Positions 1 through 7,537 of a stretch of DNA of 64,000 nucleotides are shown here, piece after piece. The notes under the pieces were generated by a model, which made no database searches, was not told the DNA's origin, and saw only the letters and a program-made list of their open reading frames with translations. This DNA comes from an uncultured Sphingomonadales bacterium (GTDB lineage: Bacteria > Pseudomonadota > Alphaproteobacteria > Sphingomonadales > Sphingomonadaceae), in the NCBI GenBank assembly GCA_937898525.1, contig CALCBC010000089.1, positions 5,621 through 69,620 on the forward strand, given 5' to 3'. Position 1 is the first letter of the stretch; each line of letters starts with the position of its first letter. The translations under genes were made by a program, and so were the position numbers.

Positions 1-1
1 G

Positions 2-514
2 CTTTCCTCGGGACGCCACAGCGCCTTCTATCTGCAATGTGCGCGTGTCCTCATGGACCCCGAGCGGGCCGGCCGGCTGGCCCTCGCCCTTGCGCAGAAG
101 CTGCCACGCGAGCTGCGCGGACAGATCGAAAAGGTCGTCTCCCCCGCAATGGGCGGAATCATCATTGGCCACGAGATGGGCCGGGCGCTGGGGGTCGAGG
201 CGATCTTCGTCGAGCGCCCCACGGGCACCTTCGAGCTGCGCCGCGGTTTCACGATCGGCGAAGGAGAGAAGGTGCTGCTGGTCGAGGACGTTGTCACGAC
301 GGGCCTGTCGAGCCGCGAAGCGATCAGGGCCGTAACCGACGCCGGCGGCGAGGTGGTCGCCTCGGCGGCACTGGTCGACCGTACGGGCGGCTCGGTCGAT
401 CTCGGCGTGCCGTTCCACGCGCTGGTGACAATCAATTTCCCCACTTATGCCGAGGACGAAGTGCCGCCCGAGCTCGCAGCCAAGCCGGCGGTCAAGCCGG
501 GAAGCCGCAAGTAG
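2..514 (+). CDS. pyrE: Orotate phosphoribosyltransferase, 5' end missing
   Basis: Transfers phosphoribosyl from PRPP to orotate, making OMP in cytosolic pyrimidine synthesis. The open frame enters from the window edge: LSSGRHSAFYLQCARV is read before the first internal ATG (position 53), so that ATG is not the start and roughly 25-35 N-terminal residues lie outside. The PRPP-binding signature VLLVEDVVTTG is at about 272-304, and the region beginning VVSPAMGGIIIGHE matches the family. The C-terminal tail after ITFPTY-like sequence is proline/lysine-rich and not conserved. The stop TAG overlaps the GTG start of pdxJ by one base, which implies translational coupling in a pyrE-pdxJ-acpS-lepB operon. 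Confidence 0.95.
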   Translation, partial: LSSGRHSAFYLQCARVLMDPERAGRLALALAQKLPRELRGQIEKVVSPAMGGIIIGHEMGRALGVEAIFVERPTGTFELRRGFTIGEGEKVLLVEDVVTTGLSSREAIRAVTDAGGEVVASAALVDRTGGSVDLGVPFHALVTINFPTYAEDEVPPELAAKPAVKPGSRK

Positions 515-1242
515 TGACCGGCAGGCTGCGCCTCGGCGTCAACATCGATCACGTCGCCACGATCAGGAACGCTCGCGGCGGCGATCACCCCGACCCCGTG
601 CGCGCTGCGGAGATCGTCGCGCGCGTCGGCGGCGACGGGATTACCGCCCACCTGCGCGAGGACCGCAGGCACATCCGTGACGAGGACCTGCAGCGGATCC
701 AGCAGGCGACCGATCTGCCGCTCAACCTCGAGATGGCGGCGACTGAAGAAATGGTCGAGATCGCCCTGCGCCACCGCCCGCATGCCGCCTGCATCGTGCC
801 CGAGAAGCGCGAGGAACGCACCACCGAGGGTGGGCTCGATGCGGCCGGGCAGCACAACAACCTGCAACCCGTCGTCTCGCGCCTGCTCGACGCGGGCATC
901 CGCGTGAGCCTGTTCATCGCTCCAGAGGAGCGACAGCTCGAGGCGGCGCTGCGACTCGGGGCGCCGGTGGTCGAGTTTCACACCGGCGAATACGCGCATG
1001 CCACCGGCGAACAGGTTGCGGTAGAGCTGCGCCGGATCGCCGACATGGCCGCACTGGCGGCGAAGAACGGAATCGAGCCGCACGCCGGCCACGGCCTGAC
1101 CTACGACAACGTCCAACCGATCGCCGCCATTCCCCAGCTCGCCGAGCTCAATATCGGCCACTACCTCATCGGCGAGGCGGTATTCGTCGGGTTGGAGCAG
1201 GCAGTCCGCCACATGCGCGAACTGATGGATGCCGCGCGATGA
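514..1242 (+). CDS. pdxJ: Pyridoxine 5'-phosphate synthase
   Basis: Condenses 1-deoxyxylulose 5-phosphate with 3-amino-2-oxopropyl phosphate to pyridoxine 5'-phosphate, the last step of the DXP-dependent vitamin B6 route. The 242-aa protein has the normal length and the family blocks: LGVNIDHVATIRNAR at the N-terminus, ITAHLREDRRHI, LNLEMAAT (the glutamate strand) and a histidine-rich HAGHGLTYDN near the C-terminus. The GTG start is chosen because it overlaps the pyrE stop (TAGTG) and sits directly before the conserved N-terminal strand; the open frame runs further upstream but carries no family sequence. It overlaps acpS by 4 nt. Confidence 0.96.
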   Translation: MTGRLRLGVNIDHVATIRNARGGDHPDPVRAAEIVARVGGDGITAHLREDRRHIRDEDLQRIQQATDLPLNLEMAATEEMVEIALRHRPHAACIVPEKREERTTEGGLDAAGQHNNLQPVVSRLLDAGIRVSLFIAPEERQLEAALRLGAPVVEFHTGEYAHATGEQVAVELRRIADMAALAAKNGIEPHAGHGLTYDNVQPIAAIPQLAELNIGHYLIGEAVFVGLEQAVRHMRELMDAAR

Positions 1243-1640
1243 TCATCGGCATGGGCTCCGACTTGTGCAACATCGAGCGGATCGCGGCCGCGCTGGCGCG
1301 GCACGGCGACCGGTTCGAGCAGCGCTGCTTCACGCCGGTCGAGCGAGCCAAGGCGGCGAGCCGCCCGCACACGCGCGCCGGAACCCTCGCCAAGCGCTTC
1401 GCTGCCAAGGAAGCCTTTTCCAAGGCGGTCGGCACCGGGTTCTACCGCGGCGTCTACATGAAGGACATCGGCGTCGTGAACCTGCCGTCGGGCGCACCGA
1501 CGCTGGCGCTGACCAACGGCGCGGCGAAGCGGCTTGCGGAACTGACGCCGGATGGCCATGTGCCGCACATCCACCTTACGCTGACCGACGATCACCCCTG
1601 GGCCCAGGCCTTCGTCGTGATCGAAGCCCGCCCAATATGA
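1239..1640 (+). CDS. acpS: Holo-[acyl-carrier-protein] synthase
   Basis: Moves the 4'-phosphopantetheine arm of CoA onto apo-ACP, activating fatty acid synthesis. At 133 aa it is a normal AcpS. The two Mg-binding acidic residues are visible: D8 in MGSDLCNIERI and E58 in KRFAAKEAFSKAVGTG. The start ATG lies inside the pdxJ stop (ATGA), and the end overlaps the lepB start by 4 nt. The order pdxJ-acpS-lepB is common in alphaproteobacteria and supports all three calls. Confidence 0.96.
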   Translation: MIIGMGSDLCNIERIAAALARHGDRFEQRCFTPVERAKAASRPHTRAGTLAKRFAAKEAFSKAVGTGFYRGVYMKDIGVVNLPSGAPTLALTNGAAKRLAELTPDGHVPHIHLTLTDDHPWAQAFVVIEARPI

Positions 1641-2566
1641 ACCTCATCCCCGGCAACCCGACCGTGAGCGAACAGCCCGCCGATCCCACCCCGCAGCAGG
1701 AAGCTCCCGCCAAGGCCAAAGTGGATTGGCTGGCCGAGATTCGCGGGCTCGCGCTGATGCTCCTCGGCGTGCTCGCGTTCCATTCACTGGTCGCGAAGCC
1801 GTTCTACATTCCGAGCGCCTCGATGGTGCCCAACCTGATGGTCGGCGACCGGCTGGTGGTCAGCAAGTACCCCTACGGCTGGAGCTGGGTCTCGGCCTCG
1901 TTCCATGTGCTGCCGCGCGGCACCTGGCGCATCGCGCCGGCGACGCCCGAGTACGGCGACATCGTGATCGCGGTCCCGCCCGACAGGGACGAGGACTATA
2001 TCAAGCGCGTCGTCGCGCTGCCCGGAGACCGCATCGCCGTGGTCGACGGACAGATCGTGCTCAACGGCAGGCCCGTGCCGCAAGAGGTCGAGCCGCGGGT
2101 GCAAATCCCGGCTGATTCGCAGATGTGCGACGGCAGCCCGTGTCTCGCTGTGTTCGAGCCCTACCGGCGGCTGCTCCCCGACGGGCGGGTTGTCTACGAA
2201 CCGCCGACCTACCGCGAGACGCTGCCGAACGGCGCGAGCTATCTGATCATCGATCACCTGCGCCAGCGGCACGACAACATGGAAGAGCTCACGGTGCCCG
2301 AGGGACACGTGTTCCTGATGGGCGACAACCGCGACCATTCGGCCGACAGCCGGGCCGAGGACGGCCGGTTCGGCGGCAACGGGCTCGGCGGACCGGTGCC
2401 GATCGCCAACATCGGCGGACGCGCGGAGTTCACGACGTTCTCCCTCGACGGCAGCTCGACCTGGTGGAATCCGCTGACGTGGTTCAAGGCATTGCGCGGC
2501 GAACGCGCTTGGCTCAGTCTGCGCCCGGAGATCAGGGGGAGCAGACCGGCGAATGAGCGGGACTGA
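1637..2566 (+). CDS. lepB: Signal peptidase I
   Basis: Cleaves Sec and Tat signal peptides at the outer face of the inner membrane. The 309-aa protein has one N-terminal membrane segment (about residues 36-54), then the Ser-Lys dyad: S62 in PSASMVPNL and K123 in YIKRVVALPGD. The family box GDNRDHSADSR is near the C-terminus. ATG 1637 overlaps the acpS stop; a GTG at 1664 (residue 10) is a possible alternative start. A segment of about 60 residues between the lysine box and the GDNRD box, containing two cysteines, is longer than in the shortest family members. The end overlaps the next gene by 14 nt. Confidence 0.96.
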   Translation: MNLIPGNPTVSEQPADPTPQQEAPAKAKVDWLAEIRGLALMLLGVLAFHSLVAKPFYIPSASMVPNLMVGDRLVVSKYPYGWSWVSASFHVLPRGTWRIAPATPEYGDIVIAVPPDRDEDYIKRVVALPGDRIAVVDGQIVLNGRPVPQEVEPRVQIPADSQMCDGSPCLAVFEPYRRLLPDGRVVYEPPTYRETLPNGASYLIIDHLRQRHDNMEELTVPEGHVFLMGDNRDHSADSRAEDGRFGGNGLGGPVPIANIGGRAEFTTFSLDGSSTWWNPLTWFKALRGERAWLSLRPEIRGSRPANERD

Positions 2567-3650
2567 CATCGACGACGAGAGCGGCATTCCGGTCGGCACG
2601 GACGACCGGTCGAGCCCGACGGTCATCGCCAATCCCGCGTTGCGCTTCGAGGCCAAGCGTGCCCTGGTCTGGGTCCTGGTCGTCGGGCTGACGATCCTCG
2701 CAGTCTACATCTCGCAGGCGTTACTGGTGATCTTCGGCGCGATGGTCTTCGCCTCGATGCTCGACGGCGGCGCGCGGCTGCTCGGTCGGGCGCTGAAGAT
2801 CGGGCGAGGCTGGCGGCTTGGCATCGTCATCGCCGCCACTGTGGGCTTTTTCGCCTGGCTCGGGCAGTTTGCGGGCTCGCAGATCTCGCGCGAGGCCGCG
2901 CAGCTCCCCGAGATCGTCACCCTGCAGGCTGAGCGGCTGATCGCCTGGCTCGACAGCCGCGGCTTCGCGATCGACCCGGGCAACGTTCAGGGCATCGCCG
3001 GACAGGTAGTCAGCGGCGTCGGCGCGGTGACGCGGGCGATCGGCGGCGTCTTCGGCGCCGTCAGCACGCTGTTCCTGATCGTGATCATCGGCATCTACGT
3101 CGCGCTGGAGCCGCGGCTCTACGAACGCGGAGTCGCCTGGATGCTCCCGCCGGAACAGCGCGAAGACTTCTACATCACCGCCTCGCGCATGGGCTACACG
3201 ATGCGGCGGCTGATGGCCGGGCGGCTGGTCGGCATGGTGTTCGAGGGCCTGTTCACCTGGCTCATGCTCTGGCTCTACGGTGTGCCGATGGCCGCGCTGC
3301 TCGGCATCCTCACCGGGCTGCTCGCCTTCATCCCGAACCTCGGCGCGCTGATCGCCGGGGGCCTGATGGTGCTGGTCGGGTTTTCGGGAGGCCCCGAGAT
3401 GGGGCTCTACACGATCTTCGTCTATTTCCTCGTCCAGACCTTCGACGGCTACGTCGTGATCCCGCTGATCGCGAAGAAGACGGTCGATCTCGCTCCCGCG
3501 CTGGTGCTCGGGGCCCAATTGATCATGGGGCTGCTGTTCGGCATTCTCGGCCTGTTCCTTGCAGATCCGCTGCTGGCGATGGTCAAGGTCGCGCTCGAAC
3601 GACGCGCGGAGGAGAACGAGAAGGACGAGCGGCGCTTCCACGCCGTCTGA
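2553..3650 (+). CDS. AI-2E transporter family (PerM-type) permease
   Basis: Integral membrane protein of 365 aa from the broad AI-2E/PerM family, whose members export varied small molecules or ions; the substrate here cannot be read from sequence. A charged, proline-poor N-terminus of about 35 residues leads into paired hydrophobic helices (about 33-65 and 85-105), a soluble segment with amphipathic helices, then five or six more helices with the family-typical GLLAFIPNLGALIAG and LFGILGLFLADPLLA. The C-terminus is highly charged. The 14-nt overlap with lepB indicates co-translation. This position is more often taken by rnc in related genomes. Confidence 0.85.
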   Translation: MSGTDIDDESGIPVGTDDRSSPTVIANPALRFEAKRALVWVLVVGLTILAVYISQALLVIFGAMVFASMLDGGARLLGRALKIGRGWRLGIVIAATVGFFAWLGQFAGSQISREAAQLPEIVTLQAERLIAWLDSRGFAIDPGNVQGIAGQVVSGVGAVTRAIGGVFGAVSTLFLIVIIGIYVALEPRLYERGVAWMLPPEQREDFYITASRMGYTMRRLMAGRLVGMVFEGLFTWLMLWLYGVPMAALLGILTGLLAFIPNLGALIAGGLMVLVGFSGGPEMGLYTIFVYFLVQTFDGYVVIPLIAKKTVDLAPALVLGAQLIMGLLFGILGLFLADPLLAMVKVALERRAEENEKDERRFHAV

Positions 3651-3656
3651 CGATCG

Positions 3657-4778
3657 ATGGCCCGCAAGTTCCTGTACCTCGTCGCCGGACTGATCGTCCT
3701 GTTCCTCGCTGCGCTGTTCGCGCTGCGCATCGCGGGCGACTCGCTGGCCGAGATCGCGTTCGTCCCGTCGGGCGACTTCGTCGAACAGGAGCCGCTGGCC
3801 GACAACGCCTACGCCGACCCGGCGATGTGGCTGTCGCACCCGCGGCGCGACCGCGCTCGCGATCCGGCGCGGTGGGCTCCTCCGGACCTGCCGCCGCTTG
3901 CGGCGCCTGCACCGCCGTTCGCGGTCTTCTTCGTCCACCCGACGAGCTACCTCGAACGGACGCAGTGGAACGCGGCGCTCGACGATGCGCAGTCGCAGGC
4001 CCGGGCGCGGACCTACCTGCGTGGAATGGCCAGCCCGTTCGCCGCCGCGAGCGAAATCTGGGCGCCCCGCTACCGCCAGGCGACCTTCGGCGCGTTCCTG
4101 ACGGACAAGCCCGAGGCACGGCGCGCGATCGATCTCGCCTACCGCGACGTGGCGCAGGCGTTCGATGCCTTCCTGCAGGAAACCGGGGAGGATGTGCCGA
4201 TCGTCCTTGCCGGGCATAGCCAGGGAGCGGCGCACGTGGTGCGGCTGGTGCGCGAGAAGGTCGCCGGAACTCCGCTCGAGCGCCGTGTGGCGGCGATCTA
4301 TGCGGTGGGTTGGCCGATCTCGGTCGAACACGACCTCCCGGCCCTTGGACTCCCCGCGTGCGAACGGCCGGACCAGGGAAGATGCATCCTCAGCTGGTCG
4401 AGCTTCGGCGAGCCCGCCGATCCCGGCCAGTGGCTCGAACCGTACCGGGCGTCGCTCGGCTTCGACGGTCAGCCCCGCGGCGATGAAGCAATTCTATGTG
4501 TCAACCCGGTCAACGGCGTGCTTGGCGGCGCCGCGTCAGCAGAAGCCAATCTCGGCACACTCGTGCCGAATGCCGACCTGACCGGCGGCGAACTCGTCCC
4601 GGGCAAGGTGTCGGCCCGGTGCGACGAACGGGGCCTGCTGCTGATCGGCGACCCGCCCGAGATGGGGCCCTACGGGCTGCCCGGCAACAACTACCACGTC
4701 TACGACGTGCCGCTGTTCTGGGCCAACGTCCGGGCGGACGTCATGCGGCGGGTCGAGGCCGCCGGCCGTGGCCGCTAG
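3657..4778 (+). CDS. DUF3089 alpha/beta-hydrolase-like protein
   Basis: A 373-aa protein with one N-terminal membrane anchor (about residues 4-24) and a periplasmic or extracytoplasmic domain. The nucleophile-elbow motif GHSQGA appears near residue 187, preceded by FFVHPTSYLERTQWNA, which is typical of DUF3089. The family is predicted to be serine hydrolase-like, but no substrate is established. It follows the permease by 6 nt and overlaps ruvX by 11 nt, so it belongs to the same transcript. Function is unassigned beyond the fold. Confidence 0.8.
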   Translation: MARKFLYLVAGLIVLFLAALFALRIAGDSLAEIAFVPSGDFVEQEPLADNAYADPAMWLSHPRRDRARDPARWAPPDLPPLAAPAPPFAVFFVHPTSYLERTQWNAALDDAQSQARARTYLRGMASPFAAASEIWAPRYRQATFGAFLTDKPEARRAIDLAYRDVAQAFDAFLQETGEDVPIVLAGHSQGAAHVVRLVREKVAGTPLERRVAAIYAVGWPISVEHDLPALGLPACERPDQGRCILSWSSFGEPADPGQWLEPYRASLGFDGQPRGDEAILCVNPVNGVLGGAASAEANLGTLVPNADLTGGELVPGKVSARCDERGLLLIGDPPEMGPYGLPGNNYHVYDVPLFWANVRADVMRRVEAAGRGR

Positions 4779-5253
4779 CCTTCCGGTGACCGAACGCGCG
4801 GACGAGTTCCGCGCGGCACTGCCCGAGGGCGGCGCGCTGCTCGGCCTCGACCTCGGTACGCGGACGATCGGCACGGCGTTCTGCGACGCCGGCTGGCGCT
4901 TCGCCTCGGCCGGGAAGACGCTGGCGCGCGGCAAGTTCGCGCGGGATCTCGCGGCACTGCGCGCGCTTGTGGTGGAGCGCAAGGTTGCCGGGGTGGTGAT
5001 CGGCCTGCCGCTCAACATGGACGGCACCAGCGGGCCGCGTGCTCAGGCGAGCCGCGCCTATGCCCGCAACCTCGCAGAAATGCTTGGCCTGCCGGTGCTG
5101 CTGTGGGACGAACGCTGGTCGACGGCGAGCGCCGAGCGCGCGATGATCGACCAGGACCTGAGCCGGGCGAAGCGCGCCGAGCGAATCGACAGCCACGCTG
5201 CCGCGGTGATCCTGCAGGCCGCGATCGACGCACTCGCGGGGGGAGTCCTCTGA
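4768..5253 (+). CDS. ruvX: Holliday junction resolvase-like / pre-16S rRNA nuclease, YqgF family
   Basis: RNase H-fold nuclease of the YqgF/RuvX family; in E. coli it matures the 5' end of 16S rRNA. The 161-aa protein starts with GTG inside the preceding gene. Acidic catalytic positions are visible: D28 in LLGLDLGTRTIG, the GLPLNMDGTSGPRA strand, LLWDERWST and the C-terminal IDSHAAAVILQ. The N-terminal 20 residues are an extension beyond the fold, so an internal start cannot be excluded, although no better start codon with a ribosome site is evident. Confidence 0.92.
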   Translation: MAASLPVTERADEFRAALPEGGALLGLDLGTRTIGTAFCDAGWRFASAGKTLARGKFARDLAALRALVVERKVAGVVIGLPLNMDGTSGPRAQASRAYARNLAEMLGLPVLLWDERWSTASAERAMIDQDLSRAKRAERIDSHAAAVILQAAIDALAGGVL

Positions 5254-5369
5254 TGCCGGATGAAGCGGTCGGCGAGATGGTCATGCCCGGCCCGACGCCG
5301 TTGCCGACGTTGCGATCTTCGCGGATTCCGGCCGCCGCAAGAGGCGGCGCTGCCCCTACTGGTCGCTAG
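5253..5369 (+). CDS. Possible 38-aa protein coupled to ruvX
   Basis: ATG at 5253 lies in the ruvX stop (TGATG) with a GGGGGGAG ribosome site 8 nt upstream, so ribosomes could reinitiate here. The peptide is rich in Pro, Ala and Arg, shows no recognisable domain, and its end overlaps the convergent cupin-like gene by 14 nt. The same DNA forms a 6-bp hairpin (5331-5348). It may be only read-through of an untranslated tail. Confidence 0.3.
   Translation: MPDEAVGEMVMPGPTPLPTLRSSRIPAAARGGAAPTGR
5331..5348. terminator. GC-rich hairpin between convergent genes
   Basis: GCCGCC, a six-base loop and GGCGGC form a perfect stem at the junction of the convergent ruvX and cupin-like genes. No U-tract follows on either strand, so if it stops transcription it would be weak or Rho-assisted. 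Confidence 0.35.
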
Positions 5370-6312
5370 TCCTGATGCTCGTGGCTTGATCGCCGTCGGC
5401 ACCCATCTTGCGTTCGGGTGAAGCCAGCGCTGCCCTGCGCCGCCTCGCTTCAACAGAGACCAACCGACAACCCGACTTCTCTGCCCTTCGCCAGAGCTCG
5501 TCCCTTTCCTCCATGCCCAAGACTCCCGCTTGCGCCTCGAGCGCGGTCAGGCGCATGCGGTCGCTCGGGTGGGTGCGGGCGAGATGCTCGGCAAGATCGA
5601 GCGCCTCGGGGCTGCCCAGGCCGACGGCGATGCGCAAGAATACCTCGCTCGCGCCCGGACCGAGGATGCCCGCTATCTGGTTGCGCTCGACATCGAAGCG
5701 GTACTGGTCCAGCCAACCCTGCGCGCCGCCGGCATGCATCACGTTGAGCGAGACCGAAAGCGAATCGGGCGGAAGCTGAGAGTGCACGTCGAGGTGCGCG
5801 CGATAGTGCAGTAACCGGCCGGGCGCGAGCCGCTCGCGCCCGGCAAAGCGCAGCCCGGCGGCCTCGCCGACCGCGCCGGCGACGGCTTCGAAGTCGTATT
5901 CCCAGTAATCCGACCAGTAGCCGGGACCGAAGTAGCCGAGCGTGAGGAAATCGAAGTTGTGGTCGTGCGGCAGGCCGTAGGCGAACAGCGCGGCGCCGCT
6001 GGCGCGGAACATGGCGTCCTCGCGCGACGGCCAGATGTTGGCGCGCAGGTAAACCTCGCCACCGAGAGGTGAGAGCATGATCACCTGCGGACCGTAAGCC
6101 GTGGAGCCGTCGTCCGCGCGGTGGCGCCGGGTGAGTTCGGCAAGCATCAGGTCGGCGAGGAAGCGCCTGTCGTTGCCCAGCCGCTGCAGCCAGCCGGCCG
6201 CATCCTGCAGGCTGCCCTCGTCGCGCGGATCGAACCCGGCCGCGCCGAGCGCTGCGACGCAGGTGCCGAGGTCGCACGCGGCCGCCTCGCTGCAGTTCAG
6301 TTCACGGGGCAC
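5356..6312 (-). CDS. Conserved protein with cupin-like core, function unknown
   Basis: I do not recognise a named family. The 318-aa protein has an all-helical-looking N-terminus (about 1-75), then a beta-rich block with LPHDHNFDF, GYFGPGY and WEYD, followed by RLLHYRAHLDVHSQ and SLNVMHAGG. The spacing of His, Glu and a later His resembles an RmlC-type cupin metal site, so a metal-dependent cupin fold is likely. A helical C-terminal third (about 215-300) looks like degenerate HEAT or TPR helices. It is the last of a three-gene minus-strand unit, overlapping its upstream neighbour by 11 nt. It could sense or modify a small ligand; no substrate is visible. Confidence 0.7.
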   Translation of the reverse strand: MPRELNCSEAAACDLGTCVAALGAAGFDPRDEGSLQDAAGWLQRLGNDRRFLADLMLAELTRRHRADDGSTAYGPQVIMLSPLGGEVYLRANIWPSREDAMFRASGAALFAYGLPHDHNFDFLTLGYFGPGYWSDYWEYDFEAVAGAVGEAAGLRFAGRERLAPGRLLHYRAHLDVHSQLPPDSLSVSLNVMHAGGAQGWLDQYRFDVERNQIAGILGPGASEVFLRIAVGLGSPEALDLAEHLARTHPSDRMRLTALEAQAGVLGMEERDELWRRAEKSGCRLVSVEARRRRAALASPERKMGADGDQATSIRTSDQ

Positions 6313-7258
6313 AGGCGTCCTCGAGCGACCGGAGCGAAGGATGGGCCCTTACCAGGCTGTCGCGCAGCGCGGCGGCCGGAGCTGCGAGGGGGTCGCACGC
6401 AGTCTCGGCCACCGCGCATAGCGTTCGAAATCCCGTGGCCGTATCGAGGACCAGCCCCTCGCGCAGAGCCTGCCAGCGGAGTGAATCCGCCCCTTCCTGC
6501 GCGGCGATCTCGGCCAACACCGGAGCGGCTTCTCGGCACTCCATCCGGCCGAGCACGGCAATCATAGCCTCGTGCCGGCTGGCCCGGATGTCGCCCGACG
6601 CCTGGCGCAGCTGCACACCGTCCGCGAGCGCATATTCGCTCACCGGACCCGGCGGGTCGGCCGCACGCTCGAGGCGCAGCGAGACGAGCCTCCGCGTGAT
6701 CGTTAGCACTTGCAGCTCCTCCAGCTTGAGGTCGAGAGCCAGACGCGAGCCCGGGCCCAGCATGCGGGGCTGGATCGCGAAGCGCGCTGCCGAAGCCTTG
6801 CGATGCACGAGTCGCGCCTGCGCCCGGCCGCCGATGACGGCCTCGTGCCGCTCGCCATCACCAAGCGTGACGGTGTCGAGGGTCCAGCGGCCCGGTTCGT
6901 GCGCATGGAGCACGAGATGCGCCCTCCCGTGGCGGGCGAGAAGCAGCGTCGATGTGCCGCTCTCGTAGCCGTGACGCAGCGGCGGGTGGCCGAAGGGCTC
7001 GCGCGCCAGCGCGCGGCAAAGGTCGCGAACCAGCGCCCCGACGAAGACTGGGGCGCTGCGACGGTCGGCAAGCAGGGCGTGCAAGGCCGGGCAGGCCGCC
7101 AACGGCTCTCCGGCGCCGTAGCGTTCGAGCTCGCGCATCACCGGGGCCACTTCGCGCAAGGCGCGCCAGCGCTCGAAGGCGGCGACCATCGCCGCCTGTG
7201 CGCGGCGCTGTGGCGTGCGGTCCACTCTCAGCGCCGCGATCGCCGGGTCGACTCGCAC
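6302..7258 (-). CDS. HEAT-like helical protein, function unknown
   Basis: A 318-aa protein starting at GTG 7258. The N-terminal 100 residues and C-terminal 90 residues are strongly alpha-helical and Ala/Leu/Arg-rich; the C-terminal part has the rhythm of HEAT repeats (SRHEAMIAVLGRM, APVLAEIAAQEG, LRWQALREGL). Between them lies a beta-rich section (about 110-215: STLLLARHGRAHLVLHAH and following) that could also be a cupin-like or beta-sandwich domain. It overlaps the downstream cupin-like gene and is preceded by the 54-aa gene, so the three are probably co-transcribed and act together. No catalytic motif is seen. Confidence 0.65.
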   Translation of the reverse strand: MRVDPAIAALRVDRTPQRRAQAAMVAAFERWRALREVAPVMRELERYGAGEPLAACPALHALLADRRSAPVFVGALVRDLCRALAREPFGHPPLRHGYESGTSTLLLARHGRAHLVLHAHEPGRWTLDTVTLGDGERHEAVIGGRAQARLVHRKASAARFAIQPRMLGPGSRLALDLKLEELQVLTITRRLVSLRLERAADPPGPVSEYALADGVQLRQASGDIRASRHEAMIAVLGRMECREAAPVLAEIAAQEGADSLRWQALREGLVLDTATGFRTLCAVAETACDPLAAPAAALRDSLVRAHPSLRSLEDACAP

Positions 7259-7266
7259 CGGCGCGG

Positions 7267-7431
7267 TCAGGCGAGACCGCCCCCCGGAGGCTGCACCTCG
7301 TAGATGAAGGTCGCGAGCAGGACGATTGAATCGTCGTGGCCCGGCGTGCGGCTGCCGACGAGACTGCCGAAAAGGCCGGTCAGCATCGACAGATCCGGCA
7401 GGCTGGCAAAGTCGATCTTTGGCAGGTCCAT
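7267..7431 (-). CDS. Small 54-aa protein, first gene of the HEAT/cupin unit
   Basis: Starts at ATG 7431 with a strong GGGGGGA ribosome site and ends 8 nt before the HEAT-like gene. The peptide opens MDLPKIDFASLPDL and continues with a short hydrophobic stretch (LTGLFGSLVG) and a second (SIVLLATFIYEV). It is too short for a known enzyme fold and too weakly hydrophobic for a confident membrane call. The good start signal and tight spacing argue that it is translated. It may be a leader-like or adaptor peptide for the two large proteins; that is inference. Confidence 0.6.
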   Translation of the reverse strand: MDLPKIDFASLPDLSMLTGLFGSLVGSRTPGHDDSIVLLATFIYEVQPPGGGLA

Positions 7432-7446
7432 GGCTGTCCCCCCGAT

Positions 7447-7471
7447 GCGGCGGAGCCCCCCGCTCCGCCGC
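7447..7471 (-). promoter_or_regulatory. Leader hairpin before the small-protein operon
   Basis: GCGGCGGAGC and GCTCCGCCGC form a perfect 10-bp stem with a five-base loop, ending 15 nt upstream of ATG 7431 and just before the ribosome site. It could affect translation initiation, or end transcription coming from the siroheme synthase gene; there is no U-tract on the minus strand. Confidence 0.4.
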
Positions 7472-7537
7472 CGGGGCAGAGTGCGAAGCGCGAGCCCGAG
7501 GGTAAAGTTAATAGATTGTAATGCGCCGGTGGGAGCG

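Noticed and set aside
2721..4331. A 536-codon minus-strand frame over the permease and DUF3089 genes
   Set aside because: Antisense shadow; composition dominated by Glu, Arg, His, Asp and Gln, no fold expected.
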